In this document: positions 52,015-60,025 of the stretch, piece by piece
Layout: every line of letters begins with the position of its first letter
Position numbering within the stretch: the first letter of the stretch is position 1
From: Phaeodactylibacter xiamenensis
GTDB lineage: Bacteria; Bacteroidota; Bacteroidia; Chitinophagales; Saprospiraceae
Reading direction: 5' to 3'
Length of the DNA: 64,000 bases
Assembly (NCBI RefSeq): GCF_000759025.1
Contig: NZ_JPOS01000018.1
Location: 372,001 to 436,000 of the forward strand
Notes under the pieces: generated by a model
The model's database searches: none
The model's input: the letters and a program-made list of their open reading frames with translations, nothing else
What the model was told of the DNA's origin: nothing
Program-made: the position numbers and the translations under genes

Positions 52015-52881
52015 TCAGGAGCGCTGTTGGAAAAACTGGTGCAGCGCATCCACGTATGATTCGTTGGTTCGGATATTGACCACTGAAGCCCCGCTTTTCC
52101 GGAACGTCTGGGTGAAGTAGTTCAGGTGGTTTTGGTGCCAGCGGGCGTACTCCTCCCTTAGCCGTTGGGAAGAGGTGTCAATCCAGCGTATGGCTCCGCT
52201 TTCGGCGTCCTGTGCCCGGATCAGCCCCACATTCGGCAGGTTTTCCTCCCGGGGGTCGATGATATTCACACCAATCACATCGTGGCGGCGGGCAGCCACC
52301 CGCAGTGCCTGTTCGTACTCCATCGACAGGAAGTCGGAAATAATGAAGCAGATGCTCCGCTTTTTGACCAGGTTGTTGAAGTACTCCAGGGTAGCGCCAA
52401 TTTCCGTGCCTTTGCCTTTAGGCTCGAAATTGATGAGCTCCCGGATAATGCGCAGGATGTGCTGCTTACCTTTTTTGGGCGGAATAAACAACTCTACTTC
52501 ATTGGCGAAGAAGGCCACGCCCACTTTATCGTTGTTGTTGATGGCGGAAAAGGCCAGCACGGCGCAAATTTCCGTGATGATTTCGTTTTTGAGCTGATTG
52601 ACGGTGCCGAAGAAGGAGGAAGGGCTCATATCGATCAGCAGCATCACGGTCAGTTCCCGCTCTTCCTCAAAGATTTTGACGTGAGGGGTGCCGGTGCGTG
52701 CGGTTACGTTCCAGTCGATATTGCGGACATCGTCCCCGTATTGGTAGTCTCGAACCTCACTGAAAGACATGCCCCGCCCCTTGAAAGCTGAGTGGTACTC
52801 TCCGGAAAAGAGATGCCGGCTCAGCCCCCGGGTCTTGATTTCAATCTTGCGGACTTTCTTCAGCAGTTCGCTGGTTTCCAT
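52015..52881 (-). CDS. DUF58 domain-containing protein
   Basis: This 288-residue soluble protein has the DUF58 core GRGMSFSEVRDYQYGDDVR (about 35-53) and NIDWNVTART, followed by a VWA-like fold (LLIDMSPSSFFG at about 100). It partners MoxR ATPases in many bacteria, and here is encoded 3 bp after moxR. It lacks a membrane segment. The role in the Bat system is as an adaptor for the ATPase, by analogy. Confidence 0.92.
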   Translation of the reverse strand: METSELLKKVRKIEIKTRGLSRHLFSGEYHSAFKGRGMSFSEVRDYQYGDDVRNIDWNVTARTGTPHVKIFEEERELTVMLLIDMSPSSFFGTVNQLKNEIITEICAVLAFSAINNNDKVGVAFFANEVELFIPPKKGKQHILRIIRELINFEPKGKGTEIGATLEYFNNLVKKRSICFIISDFLSMEYEQALRVAARRHDVIGVNIIDPREENLPNVGLIRAQDAESGAIRWIDTSSQRLREEYARWHQNHLNYFTQTFRKSGASVVNIRTNESYVDALHQFFQQRS

Positions 52882-52884
52882 GAT

Positions 52885-53886
52885 TTAGGGTACTTCTACG
52901 GTATCGAGAATTTTGTTGATCAGGTCCTCCTGTGTGATGTTTTCAGCCTCCGCTTCGTAAGTCAGTCCCAAACGGTGGCGCATGACGTCCAGGCATACAT
53001 TGCGCACATCCTCAGGGATAACGTAGCCCCGGCGGTTGAGAAAAGCCTGGGCTTTGGCAGCCAGAGCCAGGTTGATGCTTGCCCGGGGCGAGCCTCCGTA
53101 GCTGATCAGGGGCTTCAGCCGGCCCAGCTGATAGCTGTCGGGCTCACGGGTGGCGAAAACGATATCGAGAATGTAGCGCTCGATTTTCTCATCCATGTAA
53201 ATCTTGCGCACAGATTGCCGCGCCTTCAGTATTTCCTCCGGCTTTACGACCGGGCTGACTTTGCCGAAGGTGTCGCTGCCCAGTACCCGACGGATGATCT
53301 CGCGTTCCTCCTCCTTGTTGGGGTAGGAAATCTTCACCTTGAGCATGAAACGGTCGACCTGCGCCTCGGGCAGGGGGTACGTCCCTTCCTGTTCGATGGG
53401 GTTTTGGGTGGCCAGTACGAGAAAAGGCTCCTCCAGGCTGAAGGTCTGATTGCCGATCGTGACCTGCCGTTCCTGCATGGCTTCGAGCAGGGCACTCTGT
53501 ACTTTGGCAGGCGCCCGGTTGATCTCGTCAGCCAGCACAAAATTGGCAAAGACCGGGCCTTTACGCACGGTGAACTCATTTTGCTGCGGATTGTAAATCA
53601 TGGTACCGATGATATCGGCCGGCAGCAGGTCGGGCGTAAACTGAATACGGCTGAACCGGGCATCAATAGCCTGAGAAAGGGTCTTAATCGCCAGCGTTTT
53701 GGCCAGCCCCGGCAAGCCTTCCAGGAGGACATGCCCTTTGGTGAGCAGCCCCAGGAGCAGGCGGTTCAGCATATGCTTCTGCCCCACGATTACCTGCGCG
53801 GTTTCCTGGTTCAGGCGGTCTACAAAAGCGCTGTCCAGGTAAATTTGCTGATTGAGGGCTTCAATGTCTACTGATTGCATGGTCAT
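52885..53886 (-). CDS. MoxR-family AAA+ ATPase, first gene of the Bat operon
   Basis: This 333-residue MoxR-type ATPase begins at the ATG 53886 (MTMQSVDIEALNQQ); the open frame extends upstream without a better start, and an ATG 6 bp inside is also possible. Walker A GLPGLAKT (about 57-64), Walker B VLADEINRAPAKVQ, and sensor-2/lid helices with the MoxR-type GASPRASINLALAAKA near 270 are present. It acts as a chaperone-like ATPase that helps VWA proteins load metals or assemble. The operon order moxR-DUF58-(BatD-like)-batA-batB-batC-batD matches Bacteroides. Confidence 0.93.
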   Translation of the reverse strand: MTMQSVDIEALNQQIYLDSAFVDRLNQETAQVIVGQKHMLNRLLLGLLTKGHVLLEGLPGLAKTLAIKTLSQAIDARFSRIQFTPDLLPADIIGTMIYNPQQNEFTVRKGPVFANFVLADEINRAPAKVQSALLEAMQERQVTIGNQTFSLEEPFLVLATQNPIEQEGTYPLPEAQVDRFMLKVKISYPNKEEEREIIRRVLGSDTFGKVSPVVKPEEILKARQSVRKIYMDEKIERYILDIVFATREPDSYQLGRLKPLISYGGSPRASINLALAAKAQAFLNRRGYVIPEDVRNVCLDVMRHRLGLTYEAEAENITQEDLINKILDTVEVP

Positions 53887-54051
53887 TTCGTTGTTCAGGT
53901 CTGCAAAGTTGCTAATTTTTTCACACAATTGGGCAGGGTGTTCGGGTCCTTGCCCTAAATTCGCAACATCAGCCACTTAATACAATTACTTAAGCGAAAA
54001 GGCTCAATTTTGTCCGGCAAATAATACTTTTTTAACATTAAACATTCCACT

Positions 54052-54732
54052 ATGCTTTCCAGATTGACGCTACTGCTTGCACTTTTGGCTTTTGGCATCG
54101 TTGCGTACGCTCAGGATACCACAGCCGTTCCTGTAAGTGCTCCGGTTGCGGCTATCAAAGACTTGCGCAACGGCACCCTGATCATCCGCCTGCCGTCCAA
54201 TCAGCGCAAAATGACAGCTCTGCAGGATGCGCTGGAAAATGATGACAATACGAACCGGCGGGCCAAATGGCTGGAAAAAGAACTGGCGGCCACCCGGGAA
54301 GAGACCCGGACTTTCAACAATAACATGTACCGGGCATTCCGGGAGTCGTATGATTTTTCGGACATTCGGTTCACCTACGATTACTTCACGCCTGAGCTTA
54401 AAGCCGGTAATTTTCAGGGGCACCTGCTGAATGCAGACCTGGAGCCGGACGCGAGCATTACGCTGGCGCAAAAACCGGCATTCATCCTCAGCTTTGGCAG
54501 GACCAACAAGGACTACTCCGACGGGGTGGAAGCGATGGTTATACTGGGCGAGCAACTGAAAAGCCCGCCTCCGCCTTTTCCCTACTATCAGCGTTTGAAT
54601 GACTTTCAGAAATTCTGGGGCAGTATTTTTCCACGGGAAGATCAGGATGAGTTTGATGCACTGCGCCTTGTGGGCAAGCTGAATGAAAAGCTATACAAAT
54701 ACTTTTACCGGAACGCGGGCCCTACTGATTGA
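54052..54732 (+). CDS. Secreted protein of unknown function, 226 aa
   Basis: I do not recognise the family. A Sec signal peptide (MLSRLTLLLALLAFGIVAYA) is followed by a small beta-containing region (LRNGTLIIRLPSNQRKM), a charged helix (~60-90) and an aromatic-rich segment (YRAFRESYDFSDIRFTYDYF). The C-terminus is helical (LNEKLYKYFYR). No membrane helix or lipobox is present, so it is probably periplasmic. It sits divergently from the Bat operon and overlaps the converging lipoprotein gene by 11 bp. Confidence 0.7.
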   Translation: MLSRLTLLLALLAFGIVAYAQDTTAVPVSAPVAAIKDLRNGTLIIRLPSNQRKMTALQDALENDDNTNRRAKWLEKELAATREETRTFNNNMYRAFRESYDFSDIRFTYDYFTPELKAGNFQGHLLNADLEPDASITLAQKPAFILSFGRTNKDYSDGVEAMVILGEQLKSPPPPFPYYQRLNDFQKFWGSIFPREDQDEFDALRLVGKLNEKLYKYFYRNAGPTD

Positions 54733-55132
54733 GAGGCGCCCCGATGGTATCAGGCTGCAGGGAGTCCCGCTGCAGTGAATCCAGCCTCAGGAGCTTGAGG
54801 ATACTGTCTTCTGAGAGCAGTGGGGCGACCTTCAATAGGGAGTCGCGCAGTTTTTTGGCAGCGGGCCGCTCCGGGCGGGTGGGCCGCGGAGGTTTGGAAG
54901 CGGTATCCCGGTTGAGGCGGGCCTGCAGTAACAAGATAGAATCCGCGAGGGAGCTGGCTTCCTTAACGGCATCCTGATAACAGCGTTGGGTTCGGTTGCC
55001 CCGGTAAGTGGCGACGCGCTGAGTGACCTCTTCCTGAATCATCTTTTCTACGGCAATTCGGTTGCGGTTGTCCTCGCCACAGGAGGAGGCCAGGAAGGCA
55101 ATTAGGGCGAGGAGAATGGAAAGTCTGCTCAT
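54722..55132 (-). CDS. Small lipoprotein, 136 aa
   Basis: The signal peptide ([18 protein letters not shown]) ends in the lipobox LASS-C. The mature part is helical and charged, with a Pro/Arg-rich stretch (KPPRPTRPERPAAKK) and a C-terminal run of LRLDSLQRDSLQ. Its ATG overlaps the stop codon of the previous gene by 4 bp. Together with that gene it forms a pair of tiny lipoproteins after lptB. Function unknown. Confidence 0.75.
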   Translation of the reverse strand: MSRLSILLALIAFLASSCGEDNRNRIAVEKMIQEEVTQRVATYRGNRTQRCYQDAVKEASSLADSILLLQARLNRDTASKPPRPTRPERPAAKKLRDSLLKVAPLLSEDSILKLLRLDSLQRDSLQPDTIGAPLNQ

Positions 55133-55407
55133 TGCTGTTGCTGTTTTCGCATGATGCGCTCGCGAAGGGTCTGCTCTTCCTGTTGCCGCAACTCAATGAT
55201 GGAATCCAGCGCCTGCTCAATCAAGTTGTCCTTATTTGCCGTACACAGGCTGTCCAGTACGGGGACAAGGCTGTCAATCTGCTTTTTGGCGAGGCTGTCA
55301 ATACGGATGCGCTCACTGGAAGTCAGCCGGATGCCCGTTTCCTGAGACTCGCAGGACGGCCATAGCAAAACGCCCAACAGTAGGAAGACCAGGTTAGCGT
55401 TCTTCAT
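55129..55407 (-). CDS. Small lipoprotein, 92 aa
   Basis: A longer frame extends upstream, but the ATG at 55407 gives a lipoprotein signal ([19 protein letters not shown]). The mature part is helical with two Leu/Asp/Ser heptad-like blocks ([36 protein letters not shown]), suggesting a coiled coil. It overlaps the lptB end by 14 bp and the next gene by 4 bp. The sister lipoprotein has a similar size and layout. Function unknown; location after lptB hints at envelope work. Confidence 0.78.
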   Translation of the reverse strand: MKNANLVFLLLGVLLWPSCESQETGIRLTSSERIRIDSLAKKQIDSLVPVLDSLCTANKDNLIEQALDSIIELRQQEEQTLRERIMRKQQQQ

Positions 55408-56146
55408 TGAGGTCGATGACTTTTCTTCGGAGTTCAAAGTTTTTACCGAGGTAGACCTTACGGACCATCTCATCGGCAGCGAGTTCTTCAGCTGTGCCGG
55501 CCTTGAGGATATTCCCCTCAAACATGAGGTAGGCCCGGTCGGTAATGGAGAGGGTTTCCTGCACATTGTGGTCGGTGATGAGAATGCCGATGTTCTTGGT
55601 CTTCAGCTTGGCTACGATGTACTGAATGTCCTCCACGGCGATGGGGTCAATACCGGCAAAAGGCTCATCCAGCAGGATAAACTTAGGATCGGTAGCGAGG
55701 GCACGGGCTATTTCGGTACGGCGGCGTTCACCGCCAGAAAGAGTGTCCCCCCGGCTTTTGCGGACCTTCTCCAGGCCAAACTCACTGATCAGGCTTTCCA
55801 GGCGTTCCTTTTGCTCTGCTTTGGGGTAGGGCATCATTTCCAGTACGGCGGCGATATTGTCTTCCACACTAAGTTTGCGGAAAACGGAAGGCTCCTGCGG
55901 GAGGTAGCCGATGCCCCGCTGTGCCCGTTTGTACATGGGCAGGTCTGTGATGTTGTCCCCCTCCAGGAAAACCTGTCCGACATTAGGCTTAATGAAACCC
56001 ACCACCATGTAAAACGTGGTCGTCTTCCCGGCACCATTGGGCCCCAGCAGCCCGACAATTTCCCCCTGATTGACTTCCAGGGAAACGCCCTTGACTACTT
56101 TCCGCTTACCGTAAATTTTTTCCAGCCCGTCGCTTCTAAGTCGCAT
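55394..56146 (-). CDS. lptB: Lipopolysaccharide export ABC ATPase LptB
   Basis: This is a 250-residue ATPase. The start is the ATG at 56146 ([13 protein letters not shown]), not the longer upstream frame. Walker [12 protein letters not shown] (about 35-45), signature [15 protein letters not shown], Walker [14 protein letters not shown] and switch LITDHNV identify LptB. It powers removal of LPS from the inner membrane with LptF/G, which are not in this window. Two small lipoproteins follow on the same transcript. Confidence 0.95.
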   Translation of the reverse strand: MRLRSDGLEKIYGKRKVVKGVSLEVNQGEIVGLLGPNGAGKTTTFYMVVGFIKPNVGQVFLEGDNITDLPMYKRAQRGIGYLPQEPSVFRKLSVEDNIAAVLEMMPYPKAEQKERLESLISEFGLEKVRKSRGDTLSGGERRRTEIARALATDPKFILLDEPFAGIDPIAVEDIQYIVAKLKTKNIGILITDHNVQETLSITDRAYLMFEGNILKAGTAEELAADEMVRKVYLGKNFELRRKVIDLNEER

Positions 56147-56171
56147 GTGTATGGTTGAATGGAAGAATCTG

Positions 56172-56909
56172 TTAGTCGATATAAATGACCTCACGAAGGA
56201 AGCGAAACCCAAGGCTCACTTCAAAGGCTATATTTCGGATTTGCCGCTCCGGTATCGTAGTTTGGTTGCCGGTGAAGGGGTCAGTTACATTCCCGATTTC
56301 CGGCTGCTCGTATTGGAACGAAAAGTCTGGGTGAAGGTTGAGCTCCAGAGACATGCCAACAAAATCGCCCAGGCTATACTCCATTCCGCCACCAATGGTC
56401 ACACCATAGTTGAATTCCCGGATGTAGGTGGGGTCATTAACCGGAAGTGTAGAAAAGAAGAAATTGTTAATCTCATCAAATTCATTCAGGTTGGTATCAA
56501 AGGTATAATCTGCCCGTACCCCGATGGAGTAGAAAAAACGGCTTTCCCCCCTGCCGATGTCAAACTTTTGCTTGGCGCCCAGCACCAGAGAAGCATTGTG
56601 GAAAATGAAGCGCTCCGGTGGCACGCGGGTGAGCTGCCCGTTGAGGACGTTATTGAAAAAGCGGTTCCGCAGGGCACTGCCCTTTGGGTGGTAGCCCAGA
56701 GAAGCAAAGAGCGAGAAGGCATTGCTTTCCGGCACATCTTCAATAAAAAAATCGCCCTGAGGCAAAAACAGGGCATTGGTGTTAATGGCGTCCCACTGTT
56801 GGGTAGCCAGGGTGAACCCTCCCTTGATGCCGTATACGGTGCCCTGGGCTTGTAGTCCTGCCACGCTCAGCGCGGCGATTATCATCATGAGTATCCGTTG
56901 CTTCATCAT
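56172..56909 (-). CDS. Outer-membrane beta-barrel protein, 245 aa
   Basis: The start is the ATG at 56909 ([22 protein letters not shown], signal peptide); longer frames upstream are unlikely. The mature part has alternating hydrophobic strands ([44 protein letters not shown]) and an N-terminal GIKGGFT typical of PorT-like barrels. Loops are acidic. The substrate or role is unknown. A palindromic repeat (copy 3) lies 37 bp upstream of the start codon, between this gene and the LysM gene. Confidence 0.8.
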   Translation of the reverse strand: MMKQRILMMIIAALSVAGLQAQGTVYGIKGGFTLATQQWDAINTNALFLPQGDFFIEDVPESNAFSLFASLGYHPKGSALRNRFFNNVLNGQLTRVPPERFIFHNASLVLGAKQKFDIGRGESRFFYSIGVRADYTFDTNLNEFDEINNFFFSTLPVNDPTYIREFNYGVTIGGGMEYSLGDFVGMSLELNLHPDFSFQYEQPEIGNVTDPFTGNQTTIPERQIRNIAFEVSLGFRFLREVIYID

Positions 56910-56945
56910 TCCAGTTTTGTGCAAAGGTCTTGAATTATTACGAAA

Positions 56946-56997
56946 TATACTGACGATTAAGTGGTTTGCCACAGCAAACCACTTTGTTAAGCGTATA
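56946..56997. repeat. Palindromic repeat family, copy 3 (52 bp, no interior)
   Basis: TATACTGACGATTAAGTGG and the following TTTGCCACAGCAAACC match copy 1. The right end AGCGTATAA closes the palindrome directly, so the whole element is one hairpin: AGTGGTTTGC pairs with GCAAACCACT around CACA. Confidence 0.8.
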
Positions 56998-57043
56998 ACC
57001 GGAGCGCCATACAGGAAATAGGGCTCCGGTCACTTGCATTGCC

Positions 57044-58522
57044 TTACCGCACCTTCAGCTGCTGACCAATGAATATGGTATTGCTGGTCAGCCCGTTCAG
57101 TGCTTTGAGCTGGTCAACTGTCAGATTGTAGCGGCGGCTGATGTTGAAGAGCGTATCCCCCTTCACAACAGTATGCAAGCTATTGGAAGGCTGTACGGGG
57201 CGTGGATCGGGCTGAGGCGGATTGGGCGCCGGATCATCATCTGAGTTGAACCAGTCATCCCTGTCAAACCCATTATCGGTATCTGGCTGGCTGGGCCGGT
57301 CATTCCAGGTCGGACGGTTATCGGGCCTGGGGTCAGGGCGGTTGCCCGGTGGCGGGGTGATGGGGTCCAGAAAGTCATCATCAAAGTCGAAGTCACTATC
57401 GGGCTCAAAGATTTCATCTTCGATTACGATAGGATTAACTGGGCCTTCGTCAATGGATGGTGGCTCAGGTTCCGGGAAGTCCATCACGTCGTCGCGGTCG
57501 GGCACCGAGGATGGCGCTTCCACTTCCCGGCCCAATTTGGGAGGATCGCCTACATTCCAGCCCCGTATCTTCAGGCGCTCGCCAACGGCTGCCATCTGAC
57601 CTTTTTCCAACTGATTACGCCGGTACAGGCGGTCGAGGTCGATACCGTAGATTTGGGAAATGCTGAACATGGTTTCGCCCTTTTTCACATAATGCCACTG
57701 CCGCTGCCCCCTGAAGCTGTTACGCTTGGACTGCAGGTAGATGACCGTGCCCTGCTCCAGTTGGCGGTTACGGCTGTATTGGTTGTTGTTGTAGCGCACG
57801 AGGTCGGTGAGGTCGGAGTCGGTACGAAGAGCAATTTCCTGCAGGGTCTCACCGGACATGCTCAACACGTACTGCACATCGTTGTTGGTAAAGACCTGCC
57901 CGGCCACCACTGTGTTAGGAGCATCGGTCCCGTCGCCGCCCAGTTGTGGCACACCCGTCTCACCGCCCGCGATAATACCGGTGGAGGTCATGCGGTCGTA
58001 GCGGTGCAGCTCATAACGCTCAATAATATCGATAAGCTTGCTGGCGTAGGTCGCGCTGGTGGCGTAGCCGGCCTGCTTGAGCCCTCGTGCCCAGGCTTTA
58101 TAGTCGGTGGGGTCCAGCCGGAAAAGAAACCCATAGCGGAATTGCTTATTCGGGTCGCGCAGGAATTCGGAATGCGCCCGGTAGCTGGCATCGGGGTTTT
58201 TATAGCTGCGGAAGCAGGATTCGATCAGCTCCCCCCGGTCGTTGACATCATCGTCTTTCTTGTAGTATGTCCGGCCATTCCAGCCACTGCCACATTTAAT
58301 GCCAAAGTGGTTGTTGGCACGCCGGGCCAGGTCGCTTGTACCTGCACCAGACTCCAGGAGCCCCTGCGCCAGTTTGATGCTTGCCGGGATGCCGGTCCGC
58401 TCCATTTCCAGAATGGCAATTTCCTTGAAACGCTCCAGGTATTCCTGATGCGTATTCCCTTGTGCCTGCAGGCAAAAGGCCAGGCTCAGGGAGAAGAGGA
58501 GAAAAAATGATGATCGGTTCAT
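57044..58522 (-). CDS. Secreted glucosaminidase with three LysM domains
   Basis: This is a 492-residue cell-wall hydrolase. The start is the ATG at 58522 (MNRSSFFLLFSLSLAFCLQA, signal peptide). The glucosaminidase domain (about 25-170) has the catalytic Glu region LAQGLLESGAGTS and the family's NNHFGIKCG and YRAHSEFLRD blocks. LysM modules lie near 205-255, 275-320 and 448-492 (VVKGDTLFNISRRYNLTVDQLKALNG). An acidic, Pro/Asp-rich linker (about 325-445) separates the last two. It would trim peptidoglycan glycan strands in the periplasm. It is a single gene. Confidence 0.92.
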   Translation of the reverse strand: MNRSSFFLLFSLSLAFCLQAQGNTHQEYLERFKEIAILEMERTGIPASIKLAQGLLESGAGTSDLARRANNHFGIKCGSGWNGRTYYKKDDDVNDRGELIESCFRSYKNPDASYRAHSEFLRDPNKQFRYGFLFRLDPTDYKAWARGLKQAGYATSATYASKLIDIIERYELHRYDRMTSTGIIAGGETGVPQLGGDGTDAPNTVVAGQVFTNNDVQYVLSMSGETLQEIALRTDSDLTDLVRYNNNQYSRNRQLEQGTVIYLQSKRNSFRGQRQWHYVKKGETMFSISQIYGIDLDRLYRRNQLEKGQMAAVGERLKIRGWNVGDPPKLGREVEAPSSVPDRDDVMDFPEPEPPSIDEGPVNPIVIEDEIFEPDSDFDFDDDFLDPITPPPGNRPDPRPDNRPTWNDRPSQPDTDNGFDRDDWFNSDDDPAPNPPQPDPRPVQPSNSLHTVVKGDTLFNISRRYNLTVDQLKALNGLTSNTIFIGQQLKVR

Positions 58523-58621
58523 AGCCAAATTGTTTTGGGGTAAAGGTTGTGTTGTAAACGCGAAAGTCGCCGGTAACGTCTAAAAGATAGGGCTAATTAT
58601 CATTTTATTAATATTTTGATG

Positions 58622-59692
58622 TTAATCCAGCCCTGAAATTTTGCCTTTCCCCAGTGCTGCAGCACCCCGCTGCCCAAAGTACTGCACCGCCTGCAGCAAA
58701 TTCGCAAAACGCGGGTCCTGCGTATGCCCTCTTTGGTAGCGAGCGTAAATCTGCTGCACAATCACCCCGATCTTAAAGGCGCCAAAGACGTAGTAGAAGA
58801 CCGGGTTGGTGATCGTTATTTCCCGCTGCTGTGCGTAGCGGTGCAGCACCTCCTGCCGGTTGAGATTGCCGGGCAGCCAGGTGAGGTTGGCGGCAGCGAG
58901 GGGCATGAGGCGGGCTTCTTTCGGCTCGGTCCAGTAAGCGAGGGTGGTGCCCAGGTCCATCAGTGGGTCGCCCACCGTAGCCATTTCCCAGTCGAGGATG
59001 GCGCGGATGTTATGGGGTGGGTCCGGGCCGAGCACCAGGTTGTCGTATTTGAAGTCGTTGTGGATCAGACCTGCGGGGCCCTCTGCAGGCTTATTTTTTT
59101 GCATCCATTGTGCCAGCTCGTCCATAGCAGGCACCTTGTCCGTTTCGGCTTTGTAGTACCGCTTGATCCACCCCTCTACCTGCCGGCCGACGTAGCCCTC
59201 GGGTTTGCCCAGCTCGATGAGACCGGTCGCTTCAATATCAATCTGGTGAAGGGCTGCCAGTGTATCTACTGCCGATTCCGAGACTTGCCGCATTTGTTTG
59301 GGTGCCCATTGCAACTGTTTGGCTAAATTGCCCCTCAGGATGATGCCTTCCACCCGCTCCATCAGGTAAAAGGGTGCGCCGATGATTGCCTCGTCCTCAC
59401 AGTAGACGATGGGCTGCGGAATGGTTTTCAGTACAGGTCTGAGTTTGGACAGTACCCGATACTCCCGCCCCATATCGTGGGCGCTCCTGATATTGGCACC
59501 GAATGGCGGGCGGCGGAGAACCGCTTCCCCCGCATTAGTTTTTAGCAGGTAGGTCAGGTTGGAATAGCCGCCGGGGAATTGTTGGATGCCCTCAATTTTC
59601 CGGAAGCCATCCCAATGCTGACGCAGGTAGGTTTGCAGGGCTTCCTGATCGAGGGCTTCCCCTTCACGGATTGGGCTGGGCTGATCGAGCAT
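58622..59692 (-). CDS. APH-like phosphotransferase family protein
   Basis: This 356-residue aminoglycoside-phosphotransferase-fold protein starts at ATG 59692 (MLDQPSPIREGEALDQ); upstream in-frame sequence has no ATG. Kinase motifs are present: the Brenner loop HNDFKYDNLV (Asp near 209) and LDWEMATVGDP (near 230, DFG-equivalent). The type is that of ACAD10-like proteins that act on acyl-CoA-related or hydroxyacid substrates, rather than true drug-resistance enzymes. Substrate not determinable; fatty-acid genes lie 53 kb away, so linkage is not shown. Confidence 0.85.
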   Translation of the reverse strand: MLDQPSPIREGEALDQEALQTYLRQHWDGFRKIEGIQQFPGGYSNLTYLLKTNAGEAVLRRPPFGANIRSAHDMGREYRVLSKLRPVLKTIPQPIVYCEDEAIIGAPFYLMERVEGIILRGNLAKQLQWAPKQMRQVSESAVDTLAALHQIDIEATGLIELGKPEGYVGRQVEGWIKRYYKAETDKVPAMDELAQWMQKNKPAEGPAGLIHNDFKYDNLVLGPDPPHNIRAILDWEMATVGDPLMDLGTTLAYWTEPKEARLMPLAAANLTWLPGNLNRQEVLHRYAQQREITITNPVFYYVFGAFKIGVIVQQIYARYQRGHTQDPRFANLLQAVQYFGQRGAAALGKGKISGLD

Positions 59693-60025
59693 TTTTGTGG
59701 GGAAGATAGGAAAAATCGGCAAGAGATAGCCATGAACCTCGTCAGAGAGTATCTCCCGAAAGATTGAATAAACCAATCTGTGCTCAACCTGCTTTTTAAC
59801 ATTGTCATCCTCGTGACAAAACACAGGGTGAGCAAAATAAACAGCGCCCCATTCCTGAAATGCCACTGTAATTAGTGTACCTTTAAGCAAGACAAAGACA
59901 AGCGCTTAATTTAGCCTACGCAAAAGCTCAATTACACCGCTCAACCAATTATTTACCTTAATAAACTATTTGAACATGAATCTTTACGCTTTTTCACCCC
60001 CCCTCCCCGCGGGCTTTTTCTGACA
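59693..60025. other. 333-bp divergent intergenic region with a C7 tract
   Basis: It contains no full gene. The 3' end holds an ATG (59976) followed by a short frame that stops at 60021-60023, and a run of seven C at 59997-60003 just before the annotated start of the 1141-aa protein. See the finding on this tract. Confidence 0.5.

Noticed and set aside
58622-59692. APH-fold protein as an aminoglycoside resistance gene
   Set aside because: Motif context fits the ACAD10-like group rather than known drug-modifying enzymes.
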